A DNA stretch of 14,621 nt, taken from Oscillospiraceae bacterium (GTDB taxonomy: Bacteria; Bacillota; Clostridia; Oscillospirales; Acutalibacteraceae). Where the stretch lies: contig JAQWBK010000034.1 in the NCBI GenBank assembly GCA_028706415.1, positions 1 to 14,621 of the forward strand, in the 5' to 3' direction. The position numbers and the translations under genes are program-made. Shown here in pieces: positions 13,262 through 14,621 of this stretch. The notes below the pieces were generated by a model. That model had not been told where the DNA came from and ran no database searches. It saw only the letters and a list, made by a program, of their open reading frames with translations. Within the stretch, counting starts at the first letter, position 1. Every line of letters starts with the position of its first letter.

Positions 13262-14621
13262 ATGGCGAGTATGAAACCAAAATTGAATGAAAAGTCCGGA
13301 TTACTGGAGCTGGGGTTTGAATTTACAGATGTAGCCCAGCCCAATCTATTTCGTAATATGTATCCCTTTAACGATATTCCTAAGCTTATTTTTAATCACC
13401 GCATTGTGCCCATGAATCTGCCTGAAAATATCTACATTACAGACACCACATTTCGGGATGGACAGCAGGCCCGCTCTCCATACTCGGTTCAAGAGATCTG
13501 TGATATTTTCACCCTGCTTCATAAGCTGGATAATGGTAGCGGAATAATCCGTCAGACCGAATATTTTCTTTATTCCGATAAGGACAAACAGGCGGTGGAA
13601 AAATGCCGTGAAATGGGATATGATTTTCCGCAGATAACCGCCTGGATTAGGGCGCGTAAAGAGGACTTTGAGCTTGTCAAGTCAATGGGAGTGAAAGAAA
13701 CCGGTATATTGGTTTCCTGCTCCGATTATCATATTTTTAAAAAAATGAAATGGACACGCTCCGAGGCAATAAAGAATTATATAGCAGTAATTGAAGCCGC
13801 CCTTAACGAAGGGATTGTTCCACGCTGCCATTTTGAAGACATTACAAGGGCAGACATGCATGGATTTGTACTGCCCTTTGCTCAAAAACTAATGGAATTA
13901 TCTAAAGACAGCGGTATTCCAATTAAAATCCGTGCCTGCGATACTCTTGGGCTGGGTTCTTCCATCCCGGGAGTGGTGCTTCCCAGAAGCGTTCAGCAGA
14001 TTATGTATGGCTTTACTAATTATGCAGGTGTACCCTCTAAGCAGCTTGAATGGCATGGGCATAATGATTTTTATAACGCCGTTCCGAACGCGGTGACAGC
14101 CTGGCTGTACGGTTGTGCTTCGGTTAATACTTCGCTGCTGGGAATAGGTGAGAGAACGGGAAATACTCCGCTTGAAGCCATGGTTATTGAATATTGTCAG
14201 CTTAAAGGCAATAACGGGGGAATGAACTTAAAGGTAATTACCGAAATTGCGGAATACTTCGAAAACGATCAGAACTTCGAAATTCCTCCCCGCACTCCTT
14301 TTGTTGGACGGGCATTTAATGCTACCCGCGCGGGTATCCATGCTGACGGTTTAATGAAGGACGAAGAAATCTACAATATTTTTAATACAACAGATATTCT
14401 GGGCAGGCCGCCCATTGTGGTTGTGGATGCCCACTCGGGAGCGGCGGGGATAGCTGCTTGGATTAATTCGTATTATATGCTCACAGGCACCGACTGTGTC
14501 GATAAGCGGAGCCATGGCGTTGCAAAAATTAAGAAATGGGTGGATGCGGAATACACAGACGGTCGCACCACGGTAATCGGAGATTCCGAGCTTGAGCAGC
14601 AGGTTAAGCTTCATTTAAGAC
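13262..14621 (+). CDS. DRE-TIM metallolyase, isopropylmalate/homocitrate synthase-like; possible Re-citrate synthase (3' end cut)
   Basis: An open frame starts at ATG 13262 with GGAGG five bases upstream and runs 453 codons off the right edge without a stop. The TIM-barrel signature is visible: ITDTTFRDGQQARSP (59-72), the late metal-binding motif HGHND (265-269), GIGERTGN (294-301) and AGIHADG (357-363). Proteins of this superfamily condense acetyl-CoA with a 2-oxo acid. The extra N-terminus (about 55 residues before the barrel), RDGQQ instead of RDGEQ and HGHND instead of HCHND set it apart from ordinary LeuA. From memory it resembles a clostridial group that includes or neighbours the Re-citrate synthase of Clostridium kluyveri, which makes citrate from oxaloacetate in anaerobes lacking the usual enzyme. 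That specific call is inference; 2-isopropylmalate or homocitrate synthase remain alternatives. No C-terminal LeuA regulatory domain could be checked. Confidence 0.8.
   Translation, partial: MASMKPKLNEKSGLLELGFEFTDVAQPNLFRNMYPFNDIPKLIFNHRIVPMNLPENIYITDTTFRDGQQARSPYSVQEICDIFTLLHKLDNGSGIIRQTEYFLYSDKDKQAVEKCREMGYDFPQITAWIRARKEDFELVKSMGVKETGILVSCSDYHIFKKMKWTRSEAIKNYIAVIEAALNEGIVPRCHFEDITRADMHGFVLPFAQKLMELSKDSGIPIKIRACDTLGLGSSIPGVVLPRSVQQIMYGFTNYAGVPSKQLEWHGHNDFYNAVPNAVTAWLYGCASVNTSLLGIGERTGNTPLEAMVIEYCQLKGNNGGMNLKVITEIAEYFENDQNFEIPPRTPFVGRAFNATRAGIHADGLMKDEEIYNIFNTTDILGRPPIVVVDAHSGAAGIAAWINSYYMLTGTDCVDKRSHGVAKIKKWVDAEYTDGRTTVIGDSELEQQVKLHLR

Overview
The window looks like a stretch of core chromosome from a Gram-positive anaerobe of the class Clostridia, probably near the Oscillospiraceae/Ruminococcaceae. 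This is judged from gene order, moderate GC, purine-rich ribosome binding sites and a sporulation-type (PdaB-like) deacetylase homologue. No phage, insertion-sequence transposase, CRISPR array, rRNA or tRNA was seen.

Region 1 (1-6987, all +) is the familiar Firmicutes block of DNA repair and isoprenoid genes: the tail of xseA, then xseB (exonuclease VII), ispA-type prenyl diphosphate synthase, a small DUF212/divergent-PAP2 membrane protein, dxs (DXP synthase), nadK (NAD kinase), argR and recN. The genes are closely spaced with no convincing terminator between them, so at least xseA to argR probably form one transcription unit. tlyA, often found between dxs and nadK in this block, is absent. 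ispA and dxs both serve isoprenoid synthesis; DXP-pathway reductases use NADPH, which NadK supplies indirectly.

Region 2 (6988-10405, all +) starts with a near-consensus sigma-A promoter and a gene for a small-type SRP RNA (ffs). It is followed by dnaX, ybaB/ebfC, recR and smpB, and closed by a strong terminator. This ffs-dnaX-ybaB-recR order is a conserved bacterial cluster: the clamp-loader subunit, a nucleoid-associated protein and a recombination mediator. A 295-bp non-coding stretch (10406-10699) follows. It is unusually rich in inverted repeats and is the least explained part of the window.

Region 3 (10700-14621) holds a membrane-anchored PdaB-like polysaccharide deacetylase homologue that has lost its recognisable metal ligands, and an oppositely oriented AzgA/PbuG-type purine permease with its own terminator. 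Divergent from the permease is the nearly complete 5' part of a DRE-TIM metallolyase (isopropylmalate/homocitrate synthase superfamily, possibly a Re-type citrate synthase), which runs off the right edge. The permease/metallolyase intergenic region has two well-placed palindromes near the promoters.

Most of the window is ordinary housekeeping DNA. The items most worth a second look are the structured intergenic element at 10424-10670, the catalytically degenerate deacetylase, the unusual member of the isopropylmalate-synthase superfamily, and an EF-hand/thrombospondin-3-like loop inside the DUF212 membrane protein. No clearly new multi-gene system was found.
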